From Chthoniobacterales bacterium (GTDB taxonomy: Bacteria; Verrucomicrobiota; Verrucomicrobiia; Chthoniobacterales; JACTMZ01), in assembly GCA_018883245.1 (NCBI GenBank), contig VEQL01000017.1, positions 1-54,004 of the forward strand: a DNA stretch of 54,004 nucleotides, in the 5' to 3' direction. Shown here in pieces: positions 17,893 through 27,400 of the stretch. The position numbers and the translations under genes were made by a program. Below the pieces are notes generated by a model that was given only the letters and a program-made list of their open reading frames with translations, was not told the origin of the DNA and ran no database searches. Position 1 is the stretch's first letter. Each line of letters opens with the position of its first letter.

Positions 17893-18387
17893 TTATCGAC
17901 ACCGCACCGATCCCGGCACCACCAACACACCTGCCCCGCCGCGCCCACTGCTCTGCGAGGTCGTAAAGCCGCTGCCAAAGCGCGAGGTCGTAGCCGAGGC
18001 ACCCGAGCTGGTACGGCTGATCGTGCCGTCGCCAAAGCGCTGGGTCGTCGTTGTGGCACCGTCCGAGGAGCGGCTGATCGTGCCGCTGCCAAAACGGCTG
18101 GTGGTCACCGTCTGGCCGTCGCGCCCGCGCGTGATGGCCCCATCGCCAAACTTGCTTGTGGTGAAGTTCTGGCCATCTGACCCACGGGTGATCCAACCGC
18201 TGCCGAAGCGCGAGGTCGTGTAGCTTTTGCCGTCCGAGGTGCGGGTGATGTAGCCATCCCCGAACTTGCTGGTCGTGGCGTTGCCCCGGACGCCAGGAAT
18301 GACCACCGGGGCGGTGCACCTGTCCTGCCCGAAAGACGGACCAACCAAGACCAGATAGATGCAGAGGCCAAAGCCAAGGCTTCTCAT
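17893..18387 (-). CDS. Small exported protein with six 19-residue tandem repeats
   Basis: A 164-residue protein. The ATG at 18387 gives a signal peptide (MRSLGFGLCIYLVLVGPSFG); a longer frame starts at 18405. Residues ~35-145 are six head-to-tail units of 19 residues with the pattern TTS(K/R)FG(D/S)G.I(T/S)R.SDG, that is 57 bases each. The glycine/threonine-rich unit suggests a beta-solenoid or extended surface repeat. The C-terminus (RGGAGVLVVPGSVRC) contains one of a pair of cysteines that could bridge to the N-terminal DRC. Not recognised as a named family. A gene-end fragment of a second copy is at 15415-15541. The gene lies 87 bases beyond the stop codon of brxL and reads in the same direction. 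Confidence 0.8.
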   Translation of the reverse strand: MRSLGFGLCIYLVLVGPSFGQDRCTAPVVIPGVRGNATTSKFGDGYITRTSDGKSYTTSRFGSGWITRGSDGQNFTTSKFGDGAITRGRDGQTVTTSRFGSGTISRSSDGATTTTQRFGDGTISRTSSGASATTSRFGSGFTTSQSSGRGGAGVLVVPGSVRCR

Positions 18388-18473
18388 ATTCCTATTCAGC
18401 CACATTTCAGGCCGCCTGCAAGCCGTAGGCGCTTATGACACATAAACTGGTTGCGTTCACAGCTAAGCCTCAT

Positions 18474-20585
18474 TCAAGCCTTTAAATAGGTTACTTCCAC
18501 GCCACGCGTCAGCCTGGCCTCTTGCATCGCTTGCTCTAGAGAAAATGGGCCGCTTTCAAACTTTTGGAAAATGTCCAAACCACGATCCATGGTGATTTTC
18601 CACCCGCTGTCGGTGGTGATATTGCGGGCATGGAAACTGGGGTTCGCATCAAGCTCCCAACTGAACGCCACGCGCGAACCTGTGAACGCTTCGACGATCT
18701 GGTTGAGGTTCTCCTCCTGTTTGACGCAGGAGACATCATCAGACTGGGTCACCAAATGAACGGAAGCTTCATCGCCCTCCGGGACAAGTTCGTGGACCAT
18801 TTGAAGGAATTCCATGAGGTTCCGCACTTGAAAAAACAACCTCACGTAGGGGTCATGGATGGTGATTCGTTGAGCTCCAATCAGGTGCTTGGCAAAAAGG
18901 CGCCGGTAACTCCAACCCGTGGTGTTCTCGGGGACGACCAGATGACCTGGTTGCGGTGCTTCGACAGCTGCGGCGGCCAATGAAGATGCCGGAATGGCAG
19001 AGTCCGCGGCTACTTCGACCGCTGGCGTTTCCTCGCCGACCGGTCGGGGCGCGGCAAACAAGGGATACTGTTGCTCCTCGGGAGTTGTTACCGAGACCGG
19101 CTCCCCGTCCAGAGGCTTGAAAACGAAATCATGCCTCTGGAATGTGTCGTCGATGCGAAGGATGTGCTCGCGCACTCTTCGCCGGCATTCCATGGCGAAG
19201 TGCAGGAGTTCTTGGATCTCCGCTGAGGTAGCTCCACCTGCGGGGTAAATAATTTTCATGAGCCCAGAAAAGGTCTTCTCGAACCCGGTCTGATCGCGGG
19301 TCGAAACTTCGGAGACCACCTCACAGTGTTCTTTGTAAGCGCCGGTGAAATCCTCCGTCCGCTGGTGTTTGAGGATCTCTGCAATGTAGTCGACAATGAA
19401 GCCGTAGCCGCTGGTAAAGAGTTCGGCCCGAACTACTGGCACCTCCCATCCGGGGCTGAAAGCGTGCAAACGATCGAGGAAGGCGGAATCGATGTATTTG
19501 TCGGGCAACTGGTCAAAAAAATGTGAGTGCTTGAGCATGTAGGCCACGGACTTCTTCGTGTTGCCCATGAAGACCATCGAAGCCTCCGCGGTCAGCTGCT
19601 CGATGCCACGAGAGAAAGAACGGTTCGCCATGTAGTTCTTCATGATATCCACCAGCGCCTTGTCCACTTTCTTGTCTTTTCCGGCGAACTCATCGAAGCA
19701 AATGGCATCCCAGAACCCCACCAGCCCGATCTTTCCGGAGGAGTTGTTGACGAAAAGTTTAGCAACGCTGATTTCGGCTCCTGAGATGAGAATTCCGTGT
19801 GGGGAAAACTCGGCATAGACATGGGACTTTCCCGTGCCTTTCGGACCGAGTTCGATGAGGTTGTAGTTCCGTTCGCAGTAAGGCACCAAACGAAGCAGGG
19901 CAAGGAGCTTGCCCCGGCGGGTGAACATCTCCGGATTGAAACCGATGCTCTGCATCAGCACGTCGATCCATTCCTCGGAAGTGAATTTCGACCGGGCCGC
20001 CAGGAACTCCTCGTAGTCCACCTTGGCCACTTGGATTGGTTTGAGGGTGTCGATGGTCCAAGGACTGCGCTTGGTGTCGTCGGCCACTTCGTAGGCGACA
20101 TCCACGATGCACCAGATGCCGCCAACCAAAAGCTTGGGGAACCGGCGAACGAAGTCGTCGGACACAGGCACCTTCTTGAGTCCGAGGTTGGTAAACTCCG
20201 CCTCATAGAATCCACCCTTCTCGTTGAGTTCGACAGTCAGTTTATCGATGACCTTGTGGCGCCCCTTCTCCTTGATCGTAGATTTAACCAACTCAGCCAA
20301 GTTGCGCTGGACGTAGTGCTTGGCAAGGATTCGCTGCACGGATTCCAAGCCGGTCTTGAGCACAACCGGGTCGTCGGTCGCGCAGTGTTGCCCGAGCAGG
20401 AATTCCAGCACGTAGGTCGGCACCACGGCATTTTGTTTGAGGCCTTTGGTGAGATCCTTCCGGACAACCAGTCCGGGGAACGCGTCGATGAGTTTACGGT
20501 CCAAATCGCGAAGCGGCGGGGAATCGAGAAGCAGTGCTTCGGTCACGTCCTGTGGAGGGGTGTTCTGATCGGATTCAGGATTCAT
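18474..20585 (-). CDS. brxL: BREX type 1 AAA+ protein BrxL
   Basis: A 703-residue protein, within the usual size of the family. The ATG at 20585 was chosen; it overlaps the pglZ stop by 11 bases, and the longer open frame upstream lies inside pglZ. The central ATPase has a Walker A LGPKGTGKS (~246-254) and Walker B region FWDAICFDEFAG (~288-300). The N-terminal ~200 residues are the DUF4357/Lon-like part of BrxL. The C-terminal ~140 residues (after GWSYRRLFAKHLIGA) resemble the MITD1-like phospholipase-D-fold domain often fused to BrxL. In BREX, BrxL forms ring-shaped ATPase assemblies on DNA and is needed for phage exclusion but not for host methylation. It is the last gene of the operon. 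Confidence 0.93.
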   Translation of the reverse strand: MNPESDQNTPPQDVTEALLLDSPPLRDLDRKLIDAFPGLVVRKDLTKGLKQNAVVPTYVLEFLLGQHCATDDPVVLKTGLESVQRILAKHYVQRNLAELVKSTIKEKGRHKVIDKLTVELNEKGGFYEAEFTNLGLKKVPVSDDFVRRFPKLLVGGIWCIVDVAYEVADDTKRSPWTIDTLKPIQVAKVDYEEFLAARSKFTSEEWIDVLMQSIGFNPEMFTRRGKLLALLRLVPYCERNYNLIELGPKGTGKSHVYAEFSPHGILISGAEISVAKLFVNNSSGKIGLVGFWDAICFDEFAGKDKKVDKALVDIMKNYMANRSFSRGIEQLTAEASMVFMGNTKKSVAYMLKHSHFFDQLPDKYIDSAFLDRLHAFSPGWEVPVVRAELFTSGYGFIVDYIAEILKHQRTEDFTGAYKEHCEVVSEVSTRDQTGFEKTFSGLMKIIYPAGGATSAEIQELLHFAMECRRRVREHILRIDDTFQRHDFVFKPLDGEPVSVTTPEEQQYPLFAAPRPVGEETPAVEVAADSAIPASSLAAAAVEAPQPGHLVVPENTTGWSYRRLFAKHLIGAQRITIHDPYVRLFFQVRNLMEFLQMVHELVPEGDEASVHLVTQSDDVSCVKQEENLNQIVEAFTGSRVAFSWELDANPSFHARNITTDSGWKITMDRGLDIFQKFESGPFSLEQAMQEARLTRGVEVTYLKA

Positions 20586-23067
20586 CGAAGTCGCTGGTGA
20601 ATGGTTTCTGGATTTTGATGGGATGTGATTTGTAGGTGACCGTCTGGGCTGTTCCGGGAAGCGTCTCCTCCAGCCGGATCTCCGCCTCGGTATTATTGTG
20701 GGAATCTGCTGTCCGTGAAAGCACGAGCACGAGGTTGAACTCACGCTTTCGCGGATCCTCGTCGTCGATATCCGCCTGCACGACTTTGACCTCGGAGAGG
20801 ACGGCACCGTCCTTTGCATAGAGACCGACCCGCAGAGTTCTCGGAAGTAACTTTGTTGTGACTGCCTTCTCTTGATAAAGGGACAGAGCTACCTGACCGG
20901 TTGTGATCTTTGAAGGGACGCGCATGAACTCTACCTCAACCCGCCCAGTGTCGTCGGTGCGAGCCTTGTGGATGTGGATCACCGGCACGACAGTTTCCTG
21001 CAGCGTGAACCCTCCGTGAACGTAACGCTTGCCAGATCCTTGGATGGGAAAACGGCCGAGTGATTTGGGAAATGCACAGTGCCATGTCCCAGGAAGATCG
21101 AGTTGGTCCGCGCTAAAGGTGATGACACCGGTGTGATCGCCCACGCTTTCAGTAATGGCGAAGCGCCGGTTGCGCATCAGCCAAGCCGCGCCCGCAGGGA
21201 ACTGGGTGTCATCGTCTTCCGAAAGAGGGTCCTGCTGGAAAAGAAAGCCATGGTCGGACACGAGAAGCATGTTGTTGCCGTTCACGTTGGCTACCTTCTT
21301 GGTTATCTGCAGCAGTTCCTCGAAAGCATGCTCCACAGCTTCGAACGTCTTGGCCTCCGTAGCCAAAGCATCCCCGGTTTTGTCGATCGTGTTGTGGTAG
21401 ATGTAGATCACGTCGTGCTCCCGCATGAGCGTCCTGCCTTCGGTCTTGGTGTTCAGTTCAAGGAAACGCTCGGCTTGGATCGCGGCACCCCGCCCCCCAG
21501 TTGCTGCGCGCAGGATTTCGCCCCGGTTTTCCGTTCCTGTGGCACTACGACCATCGACCGCAACCTGACCGCTGGCGGGGTCCAACTCCAACTTGGAGCC
21601 CGGCAGCAGCGCCGCCATGCCTAGCTGCGTGAAGGAAGGGAGTGAACTTAAGACGGCATCCACCTCCGCCGTGAAACGGTTCTCAGTGTTGATGCGCTCG
21701 GCGAGGGAGGCTGCGGCCTCGTAACGGAGGGCATCGGACACAATGACGAACACCTTCTGCCCCTTCTCCAAGTAGGGCGCGACGAAGGTTTCGTAGAAGC
21801 GTTGTTGAGGCGTCAACGAGGTGCACGCCCATTTCTCCAAGGCACCAACCCTGTCGCCCCAGCGATCCGCCAGCGGAAGGAGGAAGTTGTTCACGTAGGT
21901 CTTGCCGAGCCACCCCGCCAGCCGCTCCATCACGTTGACTTGCCCGTAGCGGCGTAGGTGCAGACAAGCCTCACGGTAAGCGCGGTCGATTTTCCACCAA
22001 CTCTTGCGGTAACGCTCGACGCCCGCCTCGACGGAATCCACCGTCAACTCGGCTGAGGCGATCAACTCTCGCAAAGTGACGGCCTGCTGGATGGCTCCGT
22101 AGCCGTGTTGGTGCTCAGGGAACCAGAAGGAATTCCGTCGTGCTTGGATCCTCTGCTGGACGTCCTCAGCGCGGGCCCCGTCTTCAAAAGCCCGGCAAAG
22201 CTGGTGGATAGTGAACTTCTCGAAAACCTCAAACGTGTCCGCCCCACCAAGGACTAGTTTGCCCCCTGCTGCCTCTAACTGCGATGCCACACGAAAATCC
22301 TGTTCGAGGGCCGATGCCCATGCCCGGAAGGATTCCCGGTGCGACTGACTGTCCTTCCACCGTTGGAGGAACACGACCGCATGCGCTGACTGCGAGACAG
22401 CGGAGTCGAGCGGATTCGCACCACGGAACAACGTCACCGCGAAATCCCGCAGGGACGGAGTCTCTGGCGAATAGCCAAACAGTCTGCCGACCTCCTTCCA
22501 GAACGGTTCCAGCAAGTTGAACTCGCCCAAGGCCGCCTCGGCTGGGTCGAACATCTCCTGTCTGGAAGCACGCTTGAGAAACTCCAGCAGAATCAAATCA
22601 ATCTCCGCAGGGCAGCCGGCCATGATCGCCATCATTTTCAGACGCAGCTCGGGAACTCCATCATGCTTGGAGATGGCCTCTTTGAAGGCCTGCGCCCGTT
22701 TGGGGTCTTTGAAGAACTCGACATGTTCTTCGGCCAAGGATCGAAACTCGTAGGGCAGCCCCACCTCTTGCACGGCCAGCGAAGCACGGTCGGCTTTGAA
22801 CTCGTGCCCCTGCAGCAGAAGATCCAGCAGCCAGTTGTCCGCATCCGGGGGACGGGCTGACGGCGAGTAAACCAAGAAGCGCGCCCGAACGTCCCCGCCA
22901 AGGATTTTGACTTTCAGACCGAAATCATTTCGATCCAGAACGAGCTTTTCCACCCCCTCTACGGCGAAGGCATCGAAGACCTTCCGCCACTCGCCCTGGG
23001 TGTCATACCAGAAAACCAGACGGTGCCGTTGGAAAGTCTGTTGCAGGCTCTCGTGGATGCGTTTCAT
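20575..23067 (-). CDS. pglZ: BREX type 1 alkaline-phosphatase-superfamily protein PglZ
   Basis: An 830-residue protein of the PglZ type A family. The N-terminus (MKRIHESLQQTFQRHRLVFWYD) and the segment PPDADNWLLDLLLQG are typical. The alkaline-phosphatase core shows the metal/nucleophile region VFVIVSDALRYEAA in the middle and NNMLLVSDHGFLFQ further on. PglZ is one of the two signature BREX proteins with PglX and is required both for methylation and for defence, though its substrate remains unsettled. It starts three bases after the KAP NTPase stop and overlaps brxL at its end, so it is tightly coupled. Confidence 0.95.
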   Translation of the reverse strand: MKRIHESLQQTFQRHRLVFWYDTQGEWRKVFDAFAVEGVEKLVLDRNDFGLKVKILGGDVRARFLVYSPSARPPDADNWLLDLLLQGHEFKADRASLAVQEVGLPYEFRSLAEEHVEFFKDPKRAQAFKEAISKHDGVPELRLKMMAIMAGCPAEIDLILLEFLKRASRQEMFDPAEAALGEFNLLEPFWKEVGRLFGYSPETPSLRDFAVTLFRGANPLDSAVSQSAHAVVFLQRWKDSQSHRESFRAWASALEQDFRVASQLEAAGGKLVLGGADTFEVFEKFTIHQLCRAFEDGARAEDVQQRIQARRNSFWFPEHQHGYGAIQQAVTLRELIASAELTVDSVEAGVERYRKSWWKIDRAYREACLHLRRYGQVNVMERLAGWLGKTYVNNFLLPLADRWGDRVGALEKWACTSLTPQQRFYETFVAPYLEKGQKVFVIVSDALRYEAAASLAERINTENRFTAEVDAVLSSLPSFTQLGMAALLPGSKLELDPASGQVAVDGRSATGTENRGEILRAATGGRGAAIQAERFLELNTKTEGRTLMREHDVIYIYHNTIDKTGDALATEAKTFEAVEHAFEELLQITKKVANVNGNNMLLVSDHGFLFQQDPLSEDDDTQFPAGAAWLMRNRRFAITESVGDHTGVITFSADQLDLPGTWHCAFPKSLGRFPIQGSGKRYVHGGFTLQETVVPVIHIHKARTDDTGRVEVEFMRVPSKITTGQVALSLYQEKAVTTKLLPRTLRVGLYAKDGAVLSEVKVVQADIDDEDPRKREFNLVLVLSRTADSHNNTEAEIRLEETLPGTAQTVTYKSHPIKIQKPFTSDFDES

Positions 23068-23070
23068 GCG

Positions 23071-24477
23071 CTATTTCCCAAAACTTTCGACTTCTTGAAT
23101 CCTTCTAGCCAAGTCGCCCAAGGAGGACCAACTGCCTAGATCTGGGGTGAAACGTGCGAAATCTTTCTGAAACTGCTCAACAGAGATTTCGCTCGCAGCA
23201 AAACCGTGTTTGACGAAAGCCGCATGGATGTCTTCGATTTTTAGATTGCCACAATTGTCCACGCTTAACGTGAGCACGCTCGCCCACCATTCTCGATGTT
23301 TCGAAATTGGCAGCGCGGATATTATCTCCAGCAGCCTAGCTAGGGACACCTTTCCTGATTGGAATTCGTGAAACTTCTCTGGCTTCAGAAAACTCAGAAA
23401 GACAAGAAAGATCACTGCATTCGCGATGTGGTAATAAAGGTCCCCGCTCTTCTTTTCGCGCACCGACGTCATGTGGCCGAGGATTCTGAATCCCTCCAGA
23501 ATCTGACGCGGTGTCAGGCGAAAGTCGTAGGGCAGTTCCGTTAGCGCGCGGCGCGTGTTATTTAAATTAAGCAGCGATTTACGACGGGGAGTTTCTGGGG
23601 CTGAGTCGTCGAGATAGCGGTCGGTGTATTTGTTGACAAGATTCCGAATGCCGGCTTCATCCGGGATGGGGAGACGAATGTTCCGGTGGGCGAATTTGCG
23701 AAAATACTCCGGGAAATTCAGACCATCTCCAAACATTGCCCGTGCCGAGTTCTCCAATTGCTTCAGATCAACCCCGATCACAAAAACGAAGCCCTCGATA
23801 TCGAAGATATGCTTGATCGTCTCAAGATATTGGATGGCAAAGTCTGGCCGGCATCTGTCGAGTTCATCCACAAGGATAAACACCGCCTGCTTGCGCTCCT
23901 GGAAGAGAGACCGTAGAGCAACTTTCAAGCGCCCAAGAGCCTTCTTCCGCGACTGAAAAAGATTGAGAATATCGGGCGCCACTGGTTTCTGGCTGCGTTT
24001 GGCATTTTTAACCTCAGCTAATTCCCCAGCTGCAACGGCATCAATCCCCGTCCAATGACTGACTGCCGAATTTGCCATCCCGACCATGAACCAACCGAGG
24101 TTTCGGGTCGCTTCCTTGACGGAATTAAGACGGCTGACAGTCTTTGGGTCTTGTATGCGCTCAGAAAGCTCTCTGTCGATAGCGTCCACGAGGGACAGCA
24201 GCGGGTCGCCACAATAATCGTCCTCCCACGCATTCAACTGAATGCACAGGGGAACATCGGCGTTAGTCCCGCGGCAAGAGTCCAAATGGTTTTTCCACAT
24301 CTGAAAAAACGTAGTTTTACCACTTCCAAAAGGTGCACTGAGACTGACAACCAAACTGCCCTCGACGAATTCCCTCTCGCCTAACAAAAAGCCTTCCAGC
24401 TTAGTAGCAAAGCCGTTCCAGCCGAACGCGTCCGTTGTTTCAAAACGGCAATCGGATGCTTGAAGTGTGGGGGACAT
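23071..24477 (-). CDS. KAP-family P-loop NTPase inserted in the BREX operon
   Basis: A 468-residue protein. The ATG at 24477 overlaps the pglX stop as TAATG, supporting this start over a longer frame that lies inside pglX. KAP NTPase features: a Walker A SAPFGSGKTTFF (48-58), the phrase CIQLNAWEDDY (~78-88) typical of the family, and a Walker B AVFILVDELDRCRPDFA (~198-214). Hydrophobic stretches (NLGWFMVGMA ~126-135 and ANAVIFLVFLSFL ~360-372) fit the membrane-associated insert common in KAP proteins. KAP NTPases are found in several phage-defence contexts, but this gene is not part of the six-gene BREX type 1 core. Its place between pglX and pglZ implies co-expression. Confidence 0.85.
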   Translation of the reverse strand: MSPTLQASDCRFETTDAFGWNGFATKLEGFLLGEREFVEGSLVVSLSAPFGSGKTTFFQMWKNHLDSCRGTNADVPLCIQLNAWEDDYCGDPLLSLVDAIDRELSERIQDPKTVSRLNSVKEATRNLGWFMVGMANSAVSHWTGIDAVAAGELAEVKNAKRSQKPVAPDILNLFQSRKKALGRLKVALRSLFQERKQAVFILVDELDRCRPDFAIQYLETIKHIFDIEGFVFVIGVDLKQLENSARAMFGDGLNFPEYFRKFAHRNIRLPIPDEAGIRNLVNKYTDRYLDDSAPETPRRKSLLNLNNTRRALTELPYDFRLTPRQILEGFRILGHMTSVREKKSGDLYYHIANAVIFLVFLSFLKPEKFHEFQSGKVSLARLLEIISALPISKHREWWASVLTLSVDNCGNLKIEDIHAAFVKHGFAASEISVEQFQKDFARFTPDLGSWSSLGDLARRIQEVESFGK

Positions 24478-27400
24478 TATTCCTCCTTCTTCTCCAAGCC
24501 CGCAATCTTCGCCAACAGTCCGGGGAACTTCTGGTAGTTCACCTTTACGCCGTCGTCGAGGTCTAGCTCGATGCGTTGCTGGGCGAGCGGAAGGACGACG
24601 TCCCGCTCCCAGTCTTGGCATTCTTTGAGGGATTTGCGGAGTTTGTCGGCTTCCTTGCGGGCGGCGGTTTTTTCGCGGGTGCTTGTGGTGGTGGCTTCGA
24701 CATTGGCCAGGTGGTTGAGGCGGGCGTCGAGTTTGTGGATGAATTCGCGCAGATATCTGTTCAGGAGAGTGTTGACGGTGTCCCTCGTGTAGCGGTGCAG
24801 GTAAAGGAGCGCTTGGAAGCTGCCGTTGGGACTGGTGAGGAGCCAGTAGATGGGGCGCTTCTTGTAGCCGTAGGCGCGCTCGTTGCTGAGGTGGTTTTTG
24901 TAGAAGTCGCGGAGGAAATACTTCCGCAGGTCTTTGCCCAAGGCTTGCTCCAGCCAGGCCATGTTTTCATCGAGGTGCGCCGCGCCCCAGGCGGCTTTGA
25001 GGAACTCACGGGTGCGGGCGACCACGTCGTCCGGGAACCACTCGCCGTCGAGCACGGGGATGATGCCGTCTTCGTCGGGGGCGAAGGTAGCCTTTGGCAC
25101 TTTGGAGAGGTAATCCTCCACGGTCGCGCCGGCATCGGCGAGGATGAGGCCGGGCTGGTCGAGCGAGTAGCGGCCCATCATGCAGCCGACGGCGTAGGAG
25201 AGGAGCGCGGCGGCGTCCTTGGTCTGGTCGGCGCGCGCGAGGGTGATTTGCTCCTCGGGCACTTCGGGCTGCAACTCGCCGTCGAGCCCATAGGCGGCGA
25301 TGAAGAGTCGGTTGTTCTCCGTCTCCAACTCCTGCATCCGGCGGATGGCGGCGGTGCTCTGCGCCTGCCAATTCCGCCAGCTCGCCTCCAGAGTCGCGCC
25401 CTTCAGCCCCGGCCGCAGTAACGGCTGGTCACGGAAGTCCCACGAGCTCTCGAAGTTGTCCCAGTCGTCCTTTGCAATGGAAATCGACGGCGATACAAGT
25501 TCCTGAACCAATTGTCGATTGAGGTCGTTGGGGAGCGGAACGTTCCGAACATCTTTGACCTGAATGTCGATTGACGGATTTAGAAGATCCAAAACTGTCT
25601 GCGCAAGCGGGCTATTCAGTAGTCCCAGCAATAGATACTTGTCGTCATCGCTCTTGAGAAACACCGAGGAGCCCACTTTGTCGAAGGTAGTGTTCTCCGG
25701 AAGCAGTCGAAATCCAGCGAGCGCAGTGCCGACACGACTCCACGTGATTCCTTGCCGATACCAGAGATACTCAGGAATGATGCGAGCGCTGCCGTCTCTC
25801 CGGTAGTGAGCGCGAGCTTCTGGCGACCAGTCGACTACTGCTTCTAAATTCCCATACCACCGTCGAAATGGGCCGCCCTTTGCATAGAGCAACCACTTCT
25901 CGCCTTTACCAATGGTCGTAGATCCGACTTCCCAGTGATTGCGAACAAACCGTTCGTTGTCGGCGGTAATGTTTTGTCCGTCAGAAATTGTCAGGTCGAA
26001 CACATGTTGGTTCTTGAACGCAGCTCTTACTTGATCGCCGATCCAATAGGCGACCGGACTGCCCGGAATTGCCGCGAACTCCTTTTGCGAAACATGGCTG
26101 TAGCAGTTTCTCCGCTCGCGGAGTGCCTCGTCTTTGATTGTCTCGTTGCCATCGACCAACCGGAAGAAGGTGGAGTTGTAGCCATCAAGATACCGATTTG
26201 CGCAGCAGAAGGCGGCAACCGTAACAATTTCGCCCGAGATTGTGTCAAAGGCTCTCGCGCCCAAGTGCGCCAGCGAAAGAATCGTTTTGGTGGAAAGCAC
26301 CTCAATGCGAAACGCCTCAAAGCTGTGTAGAAACATCCAACTCTGCATGGTAACCATCGCGCAGTAGCCGTTGTTCTTTGCTAAGGAAAAACCACGTTCC
26401 ATGAACATGGCGTAGAGATCCGTTTTCGAATTCGGAAAGTGTGATTTGGCGAAGTCCTTCAAACTTGCGCCCATCTGCTTCGGGCCGAAATACGGCGGGT
26501 TCGCCACGGCGACGTGATAGCGTTGGGTGAGCGCCTCGGCTTGTTCAAGCACAAGCAAGACTTTGCGGTGCGTCTCGCGCAGGAACAACTGGTCGCCCAA
26601 CTCCTTCGCCTCGATAGCTCGGCGAATATCGGAGATGGCCCGTTCGTCGAGGCACGGCTGGATAAGTGAGCCGAAGCTTTTTGCCTCCTCGAATTGATGC
26701 AGCATCTTGAGCACCGGCTGATCGAAGAGATCGCCCAGTCCGAGCGCGCGGACGTAGTCGTGCAGCTCGTTTTCCTCGAAGCGCACTTCCTCCAGGCACA
26801 GCACCTTCGGCGCGACGGCTCGGCGGAAGGCCGAACGGGAAACTTCGCGGGCTTTGCAGAGGAGCGCGAACTGCGCGAGCTGGGCGGCGCGCGGGCAGAT
26901 GTCGAGTCCGTGGAGATTGTGGGTGAGGATGAGTTCCGCGATCTGGCTCGGGGGATATCCTTCCTCCTCGTAAATCTTCACCAGCAAATCGAAGGCGTAG
27001 GTGAGCATGTGCGCCGAGCCGGCGGCGGGGTCGAGGAGCCGGATGTCTTCGGGCTGGGCGATTTTCAGGAAGTCGGTCTCGGGCTCACCCTTAATGTAGT
27101 AGGGCATGTGCTCGCGCAACCGGGACTGGGGCCGGTTCAGCAGCCAAAGGCGGCCGAGGGAGTTTTCGACGAGGTAGCGGACGATCCAGTGCGGGGTGAA
27201 GAGCTGGGTGACGGCGGGGATGTCCTCCTTCGGCACGGCGGCGTTGCGCGCCATGACGTTGTCTTTTTTCTCCGAGATGTAGAACTGGTAGAGCCAGCCA
27301 AGGATTTCGACATCCTTGCAATCGTCGTCGCTGATCTCGGTGCGGAAGCCCTCGGCGACCGATGTGGCAGTGAGGAGGTCGTCGGGCAGGAGGAGTTCGG

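Noticed and set aside
17900-18300. Regular 57-base repeats that might suggest a CRISPR array
   Set aside because: They encode 19-residue protein repeats in frame, vary at third positions and have no spacers.
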